A stretch of DNA of 64,000 bases from NCBI GenBank assembly GCA_030844895.1, contig CM061228.1, positions 55,169,081-55,233,080 on the forward strand. The letters run 5' to 3'. The DNA is from Ambrosia x helenae (Eukaryota > Streptophyta > Magnoliopsida > Asterales > Asteraceae). Both the position numbers and the translations under genes were made by a program. The notes below the pieces were generated by a model. That model did not search any database, was not told the DNA's origin, and was given only the letters and a program-made list of their open reading frames with translations. Below, in pieces: positions 44,582-55,304 of this stretch. Within the stretch, counting starts at the first letter, position 1. Each line of letters begins with the position of its first letter.

Positions 44582-45056
44582 AAATCATATGTTTTTGTTT
44601 TCTGTCGTTGGTGCGAAGGAAGGTTTTGGATGGTGCGAAGGAGAGTTTTCAAAGGTGCGAAGGAAGAATTTTGGGCGAATGAAGACTGTTTATTATGTAG
44701 TTTGGTTCGACCGTTCACAATGGGCGAACCTGCACATTCGCACGAACAAAGTGGGCGAATGTGCAGTCTATAAATAGGCAAACTCAGTTTTTGTAGTTAA
44801 CTTTGAGTCATTTATTTCCCGCCACTTTCTGAATTCTCTCTGTAACTTTTTATAAACTTGTTTTGCGTCTAATCCTTGATTGTAATCACTTTTCTACGTG
44901 TATTCAAGTTTGATTATTAATGAAAACGTTTGAAAATGATGATTTGTGTGTGTTTATCTGATTAGTTATCATTTTGTGCTGGTTTTGGGGATTCCGCACC
45001 CAAAACTAAATTGTTTGATTGTCTTTGTAGCTTATCGATCCTTTCACGCGCATACA
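44582..45056 (+). repeat. LTR B, plus orientation, right arm of the inverted repeat
   Basis: TATA box CTATAAATAGG at 44768-44778 points to the right and the terminal CGCGCATACA is the U5 end. Upstream there are three GGTGCGAAGGA repeats (44609-44668) and GGGCGAA motifs. The U3 start cannot be separated from direct repeat 2. Confidence 0.75.
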
Positions 45057-45061
45057 GAAAC

Positions 45062-45308
45062 CTCTATTACATTCACAAAAACACAAAATCTATATATAGG
45101 CTCTGCACGTTCGCCCAGTTGTTATGGTCGAATGTGGAAGTTTTCCACATTCGCCCACTCCAAAGGTACGAACGTGTTCTTTGTCAGCATCCAGTCTTCC
45201 TTCGTCCACTATTAATCTACCTTCGCCCACATCTATCTACCTTCGCCCACTTCTAACAAAACTTAACATGTGTTAGTATCCAATCATTAGTCGCAACACG
45301 CATCTACA
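45062..45308 (-). repeat. Sire-2 5' LTR, right part (247 bp)
   Basis: Matches 25007-25253, including the TATA box (CTATATATAG at about 45090-45099) and motif array. Separated from 39638 only by the nested insertion and the second GAAAC. Confidence 0.95.
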
Positions 45309-46311
45309 AATATAGATTTTTATCTTATATAAAATGAATATGTGTGTACTAGAAGATTTAGAATGATCTTTGGAGGATGTTTGAGGGTGTTTGGAGCCGT
45401 GAGTTTTAGAAAAGAAAAGGAAAGATTATGTAATCTTAATAGGAGATGTGATTTAATATAAATCATATCATATAATCTACACCATGCCTTTCCATATCCA
45501 ATCCTAGATTTAGATCTAATATGTTTGTACTAGTGATCTTGGGTGGATTGCTTTTGAGGGTGTGCGGCCGTGAGTTTTAAAGAAAACAAGAGGATTGTTT
45601 GAATCTTGATAGGACATGAAATCCACATATAATATATGATTATATCCATACCATACTTCTCCATATCTATTCCTAGATTACATGGTACAAAAAAAAAAAA
45701 AAAAAAATATTGGAAGTATGGGAAGGGGGTGGCCGGTTTTGGGTGGGTGTTTGTGGGTTCCACAACACAAAATATTTGCTACTTAATATGTTAAGCATCA
45801 TACTTTAACGTTCGGTGTCGTTCAGGTATTAATCGGATTTTATTTACGCGTTATTCAGACATTATAATAACCTCAAATAACCCTTAAACATAGCCTACTT
45901 TAAGTGTTTGTTGGTTAATTAGGCTTTCGTTGGGCGAATTTATAAGTTATACGCGTATCGGGTGTGATACGCGCACTTTATTCATTACCAGGAGATTTTG
46001 TGTGTAACGTTTTCACTTATGGTTTTGGAGTTCCAAAACACATTATATTTTGTCAAAGTACCCTTTATTTTATATCATGGGTGTCCGGGATCCTTTTCGT
46101 TTATTTAATTTTTACTGGGTAATCACCAACGTCCATTCCGGACGATTTTGCCGTGCTTCAACATTAAACATGTGCATTCCTATGCATCTTATGGGGAATT
46201 TGCTATTCTCTAAAGGCTAAATTAATCCAATTAATTTAAATATCCACTTAAACTGTTAATTACATATATTAATTACGTATGGAATCAAATCGATTTTTGC
46301 CGGATGTTACA
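45309..46311 (-). repeat. long gypsy LTR, right segment (U3 side)
   Basis: Resumes after Sire-2 and ends GGATGTTACA, followed by a polypurine tract. Contains two diverged units of about 170-180 bp (about 45340-45520 and 45521-45690; shared GTGTACTAG/TTGTACTAG, GCCGTGAGTTTTA, CCATATC…CCTAGATT) and an A19 run at 45689-45707. Confidence 0.65.
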
Positions 46312-46324
46312 TTCTCCCCCGTTA
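46312..46324 (-). promoter_or_regulatory. polypurine tract of the chromovirus-like element
   Basis: Element strand TTAACGGGGGAGAA before TGTAACATCC. This marks the LTR on its left as a 3' LTR, whereas the PBS at 18621 marks the same LTR as a 5' LTR. Confidence 0.7.
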
Positions 46325-47440
46325 AGAGAATTTCGTCCCGGAATTCAATTCAAGTTATCCATCACAATAGTATCCTTGAACAGGGCGGAGTGTTTGCGCT
46401 TCACGAGATCTCCTTTTTCCTAAGTGAACTCAGGTTCTCGCTGGGTTCACGCCTAGTGCTCTATCAACACAATATCATGGTCCTACAACGGCTAAGCTCT
46501 TGGACATCCGAATTTGACACATCTATCGGTTTTCGAAATAGTAGAGCTTAACGTCAACCGGACTTCCGTCATTCGAGGGATTGTCAACACTTCCTCGGTC
46601 TTGACTTGCGGAATTCATCAAGAGTCCCACTAAGCTCTGGCGATAGTTCGAGCTTAGTCGTCACGAGACCAAATTTTGATCGATAACTCCGTGCCACTCG
46701 AGTATCAAGAATTTCGCCTACTACAATCTCTACGCTTATCGACACCCTCTCGGAGTATGACTCTCAGTGAAAACCTATTATTAGACCGAAATTCTTAAGG
46801 CCTGCGCCTTGTCCGTATGACTTCTTAATAGGTTCGCATTTGATTCGAGCAGTCTCTAATCTGCAAGATTTACTGGCCATCTCTCAAATAACTAAAACCA
46901 GATTATGTATCTATCTCCGTCTGTCATTCAACGTACTGGAGATGTACACGTATGTCCTTCCAAAGGGCTTTGAGCAGTACACCCTGAACGCTGGGATAGT
47001 AATTCCTATTACGTAGGAAATTCTGGTGATGAAGCACACGAATTCGATGTGCCACGGACATCAATCGTGTCATCACGGAACAATTCCGTCAAGTACATTC
47101 AATTTTTTCGAGAATTACAAGCCATACTCATCTCAAATGGAGTATCCCGTGCTTGTGTACAAAGTTTGCCGAACTTGAGGTGGAGCGACTACTATAATCC
47201 AATATAATGGAAGTCGGCAATCTAGTGTCTAGCCACGACTCTCCAAGAGTATATGTAGCTATCCCCACGCCTCATCTCGAAGCCCCAGATGAGTACGGAA
47301 TGAGAGGGTTCCAAACATCAATCAATCATCACTTGGGTCACCTCCCGGTCACGGGACACCTCGGGCGGCATGGTAATGTTAAGAATGTGATTTTACCGCA
47401 CCACATAATGGTCATAAAAGTCCCCTTGGAAACCTCGTCG
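46325..47440 (-). other. decayed chromovirus interior
   Basis: Only weak traces of coding sequence remain (minus-strand RDEILLTGE right before the PPT). No domain is recognisable; many stops in all frames. Confidence 0.4.
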
Positions 47441-47640
47441 GGTATTCCATTTTATTTCTCCTTCGGCTCGACTCACTTTACCATATTTTACCTCCCCATT
47501 AAGATAAATATACTAGGTTCTTGTCGACTGAACAACTATATTCAAAATGGGACTTTATTTCCGTGGAATCCTCTAGGTACTGAATCGCTACTTTCCACCT
47601 GAGCAATTATGGTTAATGGTACTAGGACGCTTAGTATGGA
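47441..47640 (-). repeat. fragment of the long gypsy LTR
   Basis: CTCGACTCACTTTACCATAT … TAAATATACTAGGTTCTTGTCGA resembles the tandem units at 19705-19885, so a second copy of that LTR starts here and is truncated. Confidence 0.5.
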
Positions 47641-47726
47641 CTGATGGAGGTCGAAAGATTTTGCGTCACTTTCACCCCTCAGTTCCCTGACAGTAAGCGG
47701 TGTCATAATGATGAAGATAATAATGA

Positions 47727-47752
47727 TAGTAATAATAATAATAATAATCATT

Positions 47753-47784
<32 letters not shown>

Positions 47785-47785
47785 T
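47727..47785. repeat. (AAT)n/(ATC)n microsatellite
   Basis: Trinucleotide runs ATA ATA … then TCATCATCA. The short frames predicted here on both strands are low-complexity artefacts. Confidence 0.9.
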
Positions 47786-47868
47786 GTTTTGGTCAAAAAT
47801 TACCTAGTAGAAATAATTTTGTATTCCAAATTAGTAAAAGTGAGGTAGAGTGCTAAATGTGTGAAACA

Positions 47869-48961
47869 TGTTAAAAACTCAGTTGTATCCTGAAAATGGT
47901 GTATCAGGATGCTAAAGAAGTTAATAAGTGACAACTATGCTCGGGATGGCTTAGGTTTGCTTCGGGATGGATAGTTATATCCTCGGGATGGAATTGTTTA
48001 TAATGAACAAATAAAGCAATAAAACACAAAGAACAACACTCGATCTACGAGGAAAGCCATTGATCAGTTCTAGATCACCGGCGTAAAACCTTGGGAGGAG
48101 ACTAGGCCCCTGCCTTGTTTGTTAATATTAATTTGGTAAAAAGATACAACTTTGGATGAGCAAATGGACAAGTGTACTAAGTTTAAAATGATTGTGAGAG
48201 TGTTTCTAAGTGTATGTGTGTAGCTATAGTGCGTGTATTTTCTCCTATACTCGTCCAATACTCCCATTTATATAGTAAAAGGAGTAAATAAGAGATCCCA
48301 CAAAATCCGCTAGTTAGTTATGTTCTTCGATGGCTTCAAGTGACCGTTATAGTTGTTTCAGCTGAATATGACCGTTGTAGCAGCTGTTTCAACTAAATAT
48401 AGTTGTTGGTTAACTGTTTCCATGTTTCTCTCCTTCCATTAATGCTTGTCGGTTACAAGTTTGACCTCTTCTTTGGTGGTGGACTTGTTCTACACGCATA
48501 GGTCTTCAATGATCAGCTCCTTTGTCTTTAAATGAGTCAATATAGTTGTTAGAGAGGAGTTACAAGCCTTAATATTGATTAAGTGTACCTGCAATAATGT
48601 CGTAATAAGATAATTTGTTAGTCCACCCTTGGGATGCACAGAGGTGAGAACACTGTTACATCCTGAATCCTGCTTAGTCCTTTAGGATCCCCAAAAATAT
48701 GTTACTGTAAATATCTTAACGGTTATAATATTTTTAATTCTGATGCTTATCCTCTAAGGATGATTAGACATCTGATAGGATATCAACAGCTATATTTTGG
48801 TTGATGATTTTGGGATTACCATCACAGCTTATCACCTTTCACTGTCTATATCTAGACTTCAATCCTTCCTTTATAATCACAACAGGATTATCAGAAAGGT
48901 TATTTCTTCTTTCTTCTCTGCTTTTTTCTGTTTTTACCAACCTTCGAACGTTTTTTTCAAC
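47869..48961 (-). other. LTR-like/non-coding end of the minus-strand Tat element
   Basis: Three TCGGGATGG motif copies at 47940-47995; a block at 48548-48690 shared with 10969-11110; no coding sequence. LTR borders could not be fixed. Confidence 0.4.
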
Positions 48962-50347
48962 GAATTCTCAGGATGAGTAAAAAATCAACAAGGGCTGTAG
49001 GAAGTATAAGAGTCTATAAGGACTTTATACAACAAAACCTGTTACAAGATCCTGCAAAAAAGTATGTACATTCATAGACAATGATATCCTTTCTATGAAT
49101 AACTCAGGGGCTTTCCCTAAATTAACTGTGTTCTGGCCATATGACCAGAATGCGAAGTCTGATTTTGCATCCTCTATATGATTCTGCTTACTGTACCTAC
49201 CTTTCCACCTGGGTCTATGCCTGAGGTTTGGAGGATCCTTATGGTCTGTAATAAGATCATCGAGAATCATGGTATCAATCTTCATAGTGGTAACCTGTCT
49301 TACCTGTATAAGTTGAAAACTCAAGGTTCCAACCGTTATGTTCTTCAGCTTACAAAGATCCTCATTTCCTGCATAATGTCATTAAGTCTTAACAGGTCTT
49401 GGAAATCAAAGTTCTTTTTTTTGCGAAGAGGGATACCCTTCCTTTTGGGGATGACATCCCTATGTCTTGGCTAAAAAGTGGTAAAGATTATTTAGGATGT
49501 TTAATGAAAATTTTGTGTGGCAAGTGCTTAGCTGTCTCAGCTAGAACCTTTGAAGTATAAGAGAGCTACATTACTAGTCGAGCCATGGAGATGTCTGGTA
49601 AGTATTACCTGTTACATCCTGAGGATGTTTTTGTCTTGTTATGTGTACCTGTCTAAACCTGTATTTCTTTACTATTTTCAGCAAATAAATCTACCTTTTT
49701 CGACCATCCAGCTCCAAGATGACTAGCTCTCCTCCTCTACTAAGTCAAGGGCACCTGCATCCTCTTAAGAAGAGGAAGACTGCTAATGCCTCTACCTCAA
49801 CCTGAGAGACTACTCCTTTGAGGATGTCTTGGGCAAGATTTCCCAGTTCACTCTTCAGGTATGATGCTATCCAGAAAATGGCATAACATATTTATTCAAA
49901 TATTTAAAGATAAAATACTTACCTGTTCTTTATCTCTTGTAGGGACATGAATATCCGCTGAAGTCTCTAGATGAAGTAGCCAAGGAGATGAATGATACTA
50001 AGGCCAGCCTGGAAGATATGAAGAAGATTGCTCAAGAAAAGAGCAAACATCTTGAAAAAGAGCTGGGCAAGGTGAAGAATGAGTTGAAACTGGTGAAATG
50101 TGAGCAGGTCAAGGCTTTGCTGGGGCATGGAAAGAAGATGGAGGAGTATAGGCAAAGGCTCATGACATCAGTCACGATTTCTATTCTCCAGGCTAGGGTG
50201 ATGATTGCATTGCGGGCTAAGGATCCTGAGGTTGCACCCAAGGAGCTTGAGGATGCAGAGGTGAAGGAAGCTGAAGCTAAGCTGGCTGAGGTGGTGAAGG
50301 ATATAATGATTAGGCTGGAACCCACTTTTTTAGAATATTTGTGGTAG
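48962..50347 (+). pseudogene. antisense ORF of the Tat element (gypsy-type transposon domain, Transposase_28-like), decayed
   Basis: Lies on the strand opposite to gag-pol, between pol and LTR, as known for Tat-clade elements. The pieces are MSKKSTRAVGSIRVYKDF at 48974, FPPGSMPEVWRILMVCNKI (49178 frame), RSWKSKFFFLRRGIP near 49400, then a coiled coil (49988-50347, TKASLEDMKKIAQEK … KVKNELKLVKCEQ) ending at TAG. The WR-x-L and W-K-x-F-F-x-R-R patterns match my recollection of the family. Frames are broken, and GT/AG junctions may separate some pieces. Function of the family is unknown. Confidence 0.6.
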
Positions 50348-51610
50348 TTTGTGGTTGAACGAAAACAATTTACTTTTTTATGCTTGTATAGATAATGAAA
50401 GAGTTGGGGTGGAGGGATCTTGGTTTCAAGACGAAGCCCCAAATCTTTTATTTGACCCGGACCATAGATGTTGACCCCTGGTGGATGGGTACTGTTTTAG
50501 GATGAAGCCAGGGGTTGACATCAAATTTTGGCTATAATGAATAATATGGTAACTGCTTTTGATGCTACATCCTTGTGTTCCTTTTTTGATTCTTTTGATA
50601 TCCTGCAAACATCAACAAATGTCAAGTATAAAGGAATAATACAAATATTACCTTCGTCCAATTTGATAAATGGTCTTCGAAGTATTCTGATGACATCTTG
50701 AAGATATCCCCAGTCTTGGTTACATCCTTATGATCATTCTCATCATTCTGAGGATGTCTCTAGTGTTTATCACATCCTTAGGATAATCTTCATCATTCTG
50801 AGGATGTCCCTAGTGTAATATCTTCAATATAGACCTTATAATCTTTCATAAGAAAGATTTATGTTTTGATAATATTCTGCAGAGGAAGATTTTATTATAC
50901 TGGCCACTTAGGCCTTTGGTTTAATCTGGGATCAAAAAACCCTTTTGTTATATTTTGGTGATAAAACCATTATGTATCATCTTGAGAATAACTGGCGACA
51001 AGGCCCTTTGGAATAACTGGGGACAAGGCCCTTAGGAATAACTGGCGACAAGGCCCAAAGAGACGTTGAAAAACGTCTAACCATTAGAGACATTGAAAAA
51101 TGTCTAAACCTTAAGAGCTCCATCGTATATCTCAAAGATAATGAAATTGTCAGCCACTTTTACATGGACTGGTCACACCATCCCGAGAATATACATCGGC
51201 ATCGTGCGCTCCAGGCGAGGGTTGCTAACCCAATGTGAAAGGTGAAAACCTTTAAACCTTAGGAAGGTGTCGGACACCTTATTGGAGGAGAGGGTAGCCA
51301 GCCCCCTAGTCTTCGAAGCATTCCATCTTCAGGATGGTACTGCAAAATTCTCAGGAAGGACTATTTCTAGACCATGTTTAGTAAAAATATAAATAATTGA
51401 AATAGGTTAAGAATAGGTACTTACATATGGAGATGATTCATCTCTGTCAGCATTCACCTTCATCTTACCAGTAATCCGAACCACGGATTCTCTTCTAGAG
51501 AGATCAGTCTCATGAGTCTTCATATATGATAGCATTTTAAGTGAATTGCATTCCAGGATCTTGGTAGAATTTGGTCTTCCCTAGTCATAATCGATCAAGT
51601 GGGGTCCTTC
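50348..51610 (-). other. Tat 3' non-coding region between antisense ORF and integrase
   Basis: Rich in CATCCTGAGGATG-like motifs (about 50685-50815) and a triple repeat of AATAACTGG(C/G)GACAAGGCCC at 50985-51056. 51196-51570 is homologous to 10595-10968. Confidence 0.65.
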
Positions 51611-52070
51611 CTACTTATTAGGAGCTAACTTCCCATTACTTGGCTTTGTGGTATATTGGAAGGATTTTCGTAAGACCAAATCTCCCACATGGAATCTTCT
51701 TATCCTTATATTCTTGTTGTAGGTTTTAGTTATCCTTTGTTGATAAGGTTCCATCCTCAATCTGGCTGTATCCCTAACTTCATCCACTGTTTCAAGATCT
51801 TGAAGTAATACTTCTGAATTAGTAGTTACATCCTGAAGATATCTTCTTGCTGCAGGCATTACCATCTTGGTTGGGAGCATGGCTTCTATTCTAATGACCA
51901 AGGAGAAAGGTGTTTGGCCAGTTGCATTCTTGAAAGTTGTTTTCTTCTACCCATTTTCCTTTCTTTTCTCCAAGCCTCTTCTTCAAGTTGTTGATGATGA
52001 TCTTATTAGAGGATTCTGCTTGTCTATTAGCTTGAGGACGGACAATTGTTGATGTTATCATTTTGATTCC
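51611..52070 (-). pseudogene. pol: Tat integrase remnant
   Basis: C-terminal part RRYLQDVTTNSEVLLQDLE … RIRRFHVGDLVLRKSF, plus an upstream scrap RPQANRQAESSNK with the catalytic Glu. The zinc site and the first two catalytic Asp are deleted. Homologous to 13800-14290 of the plus-strand copy. Confidence 0.85.
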
Positions 52071-52269
52071 GAGTAGTTAGAACAGTGTTATCCTTAGGAT
52101 GTACAGTGCTATCTTCAGGATGCACAGTGGTATCTTCAGGATGCAGTTCTACAGTTGGTGACTTCAGGATGCAGTTCTAAATTTGCCATGGAATCAGCTT
52201 CAGCATTTTCTTCCCTAGGTACCTGTATTAGTGTAAATTCTGCAAAACAAGATGCTAATTTCTTGACTA

Positions 52270-52900
52270 ATTCAAGATATTCAACTAATTTTTTACCTTA
52301 GACTGCATAAGATCCGTTAAAATGGTTAGTAATTAACAAGGAATCAACAAACATTTCTGTATTTGAAGCATGCATATTCTTAGCAAGTTGTAAACCAGCA
52401 ATGAGAGATTCATATTTAGCTTCATTATTGGTTGTTTGAAATGCATATCTAATTGCATGGGGTATTTTGTCCCCTTGTGGCGATTTTAGTAGTAATCCTA
52501 ACCCTTTGTCTCTCATATTTGAAGCACCATCAGTATATAAAATCCATTTTCCCAATTTTTTATTTACTTGTTACACTTCTTTTTAAACTTCACTTAGGAT
52601 GTTACTACTGAAATCAGCCACAAAATCATCTAAAGCCTGTGATTTGATTGTATTTCCAAGCTCATATACCAAGTCAAAAGCACTTAATTTCACTGACTAT
52701 TTTGCCATTCTTCCTGACATTTCTAGTTTTCTAAGCACATTCATAATAGGGTAATTAGTTTGAACATGTATCCTATGTGTTTCAAAATAATGCCTTTGCT
52801 TGGTAGATGCCATAATCAAAGCTAAAATTAGTTTTTTTTTAAGATGAGAATACCTGGTTTCAGCATCCAATAGAGTTTTACTTACATAATAGACATAATG
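52270..52900 (-). pseudogene. pol: Tat RNase H region remnant
   Basis: LYTDGASN, NNEAKYESL and FVDSLLI identify the archaeal-type RNase H (52298-52555). The upstream connection (HYFETHRIHVQ, FDLVYE) is cut by stops. The 3' end stops at NGSYAV and joins a non-homologous stretch (52075-52270) with three CTTCAGGATGCA repeats. Confidence 0.85.
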
Positions 52901-53375
52901 CTATTGACCTTTGAAGTCTTTTACCAGGACTGGACTTATTGCATTCCCAGAAACTGCAAGGTATAACTTGAGAGGTTCGCCATCCTCAGGTTTCATAAGA
53001 AGTGGAGCTGCTGCAAGATATTCTTTCAATATTTTCAATGCATCCTCGTGCTTTTGTCCCCAGTCGTATTTGTTGTTCTTCTTTAGGATGTCATAGAACT
53101 CCTTGCATTTTTCTGAGGACTTTAAGATGAATCTGTTCAGAGCTGCTATCCTACCAGTCAATCCTTGTACACCCTTGACATTTGTTGGAGTATTCAGGAT
53201 GTCAAAGGCTCCTTTGAGATCCTGAAGATGGTCTTCAGCTTTCTTGGAGTTCACTACAATGTCGTCTATGTAGACTTCCATTGTGTCCCCAGTCTTTTCT
53301 TTGAACATCATGTTGACCAACCTTTGTTATGTTGCTCCTGCATTAGAAATGAAATTAGAGATTGTTCAATATAGT
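52901..53375 (-). pseudogene. pol: Tat reverse transcriptase remnant with deletions
   Basis: Begins at NAGAT-stop-QRLVNMMFKEK, keeps YIDDIVVNS and LTGRIAALNRF. About 40 residues after the YIDD box (NMKLNPSKCHF… in the plus-strand copy) are missing, and everything before NAGAT, i.e. the fingers and first catalytic Asp, is deleted. Confidence 0.88.
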
Positions 53376-53502
53376 TAGGAATGTTCTTACCGATCTACAC
53401 AGTGATATCCTTGTTGTTTTCATCGAGGCAGACTGATTTGACATCTTTGTCAGAATGTGCTTTGACATCCTGAGGATGGCACTATGCATCTTGCTTTAAC
53501 TG

Positions 53503-54051
53503 CTATGCTTGTTTCGACTGGGATGAAGCCTTCATTGATGTTGTGTAGCAATCCTTTGCTTCTTGCTGGTCACTGTTGACTTTGATGACTCCCCATGGAG
53601 TTAGTAGCTTTACACATTGGTGACATGTCGATGGCACTACTTTCATGTCATGTATCCAAGGTCTCCCTAGGATAACGTTGTAACTGGATAACGAATCTAT
53701 CACACAGATTCTTTGGATAGAGTTCATTCCCTCGACATACACAGGTAGTTTAATATCACCAACTGTTCTCTTGATCTCTCCACTGAAGCCAACCAAGACA
53801 GATGATCTGGCCACTATCTCGGTCTCAGGGATGTTCATCCTTTTGAGGGCTTCTAGCTGTATTATGTTAACTGAACTCCCTCCATCTATTAATATCCTGC
53901 GAACAAAATGGTTAGCAATATATAAAGTAAGGACCAAACCATCATGGTGAGGCTCTAGAACGTTTTCTCGATCTTCTTCTTCAAAGCTAATCACTTTTGC
54001 ATTCGTCAGGATGGTAGTCTTTGTGGGTCTTTCTCCTTTTTCTGATTTCAT
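53503..54051 (-). pseudogene. Tat aspartic protease region
   Basis: 182 codons. The active site reads LIDGGSSVN (D-G-G instead of the common D-T/S-G, which is seen in this clade), followed by ILGRPWIHDMKVVPSTCHQ, the typical Tat protease C-terminal motif. Uninterrupted within this frame but disconnected from gag and RT. Confidence 0.82.
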
Positions 54052-54177
54052 TTCTCTTGCATGCCTTTTGGCTGCTGAGTAGGATGTCCCACAAATATCT
54101 GATCCTCCTGAAATAAAATTAATAATGCCAGCAACCTTGGGTGGAGGTGCTGTCCTTTCTGGGATGCCAGTGCTATC

Positions 54178-54752
54178 CTAAATCTTTGACTTCTTTCTGC
54201 CCAACAGATCCTTAAGATGGCCCTTGCTTAGGAGATATGCTATTTCTTTTCTTAAAGCAATGAAATCTTTAGTAACGTGTCCAAAATCTTCGTGGAAAGC
54301 ACACCATTTGGATTTGTCCTTCCATCCTGACTTGTTATATTTCCTTGGCCATCTTGCTTTGTCTCCAAGATCCTTCATAGCGTACATTAAACCTGTTACA
54401 TCCACAGAAAAAAATAGTCCGAAAGTTTAGGGAAATCCTCTTCATCGCCATCCTCAACCACATTGACCTTCTTATTATCACGTCTAGCATATGGTTCATG
54501 TTTGTAAGGTTCGTATGTGGAAGTGGACTTCCGATTAGGATTGATGTATCTTGAGGATGTCTCTATCCTCTCCTGTATCTTCTTGTCATCTTCAAGACAG
54601 ATGAATCTTAAAGCTCTATTCCGAACTTCGTCGAGATTCCTACAAGAGTTCATCACCAATTCTTTATAGAAAGGCGAATCCTTCTGTAGTCCCATCTTGA
54701 AGGCATGCACTACTGTTGTGACATCTAAATTTGGGATGTCAAGTGTTTCCTT
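54178..54752 (-). pseudogene. gag: Tat gag C-terminal part, broken, interrupted by Sire-3
   Basis: Two frames: 54396-54752 (ETLDIPNLDVTTVVHAFKMG … YKHEPYARRDNKK) and 54178-54405 (KSKWCAFHEDFGHVTKDFIA). The zinc-binding motif has Phe where the last Cys is expected (TTC). The protein continues N-terminally beyond Sire-3, outside the window. Residues before KETLDIP in the long frame are Sire-3 LTR, not gag. Confidence 0.82.
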
Positions 54753-55291
54753 TGTATGAGGATCGATTTGACAAAAAACTATTGGTTTGATCAAACAAGT
54801 CTATTAATTCAGGTGCGGAATCCCTGAATCAGTTACAAAATGATAATAATATCAACAAAATACATAGATCATCATAAACATTGCTTTTCATTCATAAACA
54901 TACTCAATTACACGTTAAAACGACGTTTATAATGATTAAAAGACGTTTACAGACTTGACACAATAACCTAGGGAGAACACACACTGGGAGGGAAAACAAA
55001 ATGTCAAAAGTTACATTGCAAAAATCAACTTGACCTTATATAGGCCTGCACATTCGCCCATTTGTGTTGGTCGAATGTGCAGGTTCGACCAAACATGGTG
55101 GTCGAATCAAGTTTATACATTAAATCTCTTTCTACCTTCGACCTCCTGTGCTCCTTCGACCCTATTCTTCTACCTTCGACCATTCAAGAAACCACCTTCG
55201 ACCGTATAGTTTCACCTTCGACCATTCGACAGTGAACAAAAACATGTGTTATTCGCAATCCAAAGCATTAGTTGCATATAATGCATCTACA
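54753..55291 (-). repeat. Sire-3 3' LTR, about 539 bp
   Basis: TGTATGAGGATCG … ATGCATCTACA. TATA-like TTATATAGG at 55036-55044; motif array at 55045-55230 (about 12 copies, mostly TTCGACC). The PPT CGAGGGGGAGTT lies at 55292-55303. Confidence 0.85.
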
Positions 55292-55304
55292 AACTCCCCC
55301 TCGA

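Larger units (their letters stand above)
39639..45056 (-). mobile_element. 5.4-kb chimeric Sirevirus-derived insertion with U5 ends at both termini
   Basis: Flanked by a perfect GAAAC duplication (39634-39638, 45057-45061), begins TGAGAATCC and ends CGCATACA. Left part: a minus-strand LTR (A) with its own PPT. Right part: a plus-strand LTR of another family (B). Between them: leader, PBS, a truncated minus-strand copy of LTR B, and a partial ORF3. There is no gag or pol. Both termini are U5 ends, judged by TATA orientation and PBS/PPT positions. This is a non-standard integrant, possibly from template switching during reverse transcription. Confidence 0.85.
24755..45308 (-). mobile_element. 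Sire-2: complete Sirevirus with ORF3, interrupted by a nested insertion
   Basis: LTRs are 24755-25253 (3') and 39387-39638 plus 45062-45308 (5'). Each is 499 bp once the nested insertion and one duplication copy are removed, and I see essentially one difference between them. Without the insertion the element is about 15.1 kb. The flanks are ATTAT (left) and AATAT (right), an imperfect 5-bp duplication. It carries gag, pol and ORF3 in Sirevirus order, all with premature stops or a frameshift: gag TAA at 35619, pol frameshift near 32887, ORF3 TGA at 25972 and 25642. Confidence 0.93.
47869..54752 (-). mobile_element. decayed Tat-type Ty3/gypsy element, split by Sire-3
   Basis: From right to left: gag end, protease, RT, RNase H, integrase scraps, 3' non-coding region, antisense ORF and an LTR-like end (TGTTAAAAACTC at 47869, uncertain). 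Several internal deletions. It is related to the Tat copy at 11250-14815, from which it differs by many substitutions. Sire-3 is inserted in its gag at 54752/54753. Confidence 0.8.

Noticed and set aside
45689..45707. A19 run as the tail of a processed pseudogene or LINE
   Set aside because: No coding or LINE sequence next to it and no target duplication; inside LTR tandem units.
47542..47796. Minus-strand poly-Met frame
   Set aside because: Produced by the ATC/AAT microsatellite; no real gene.
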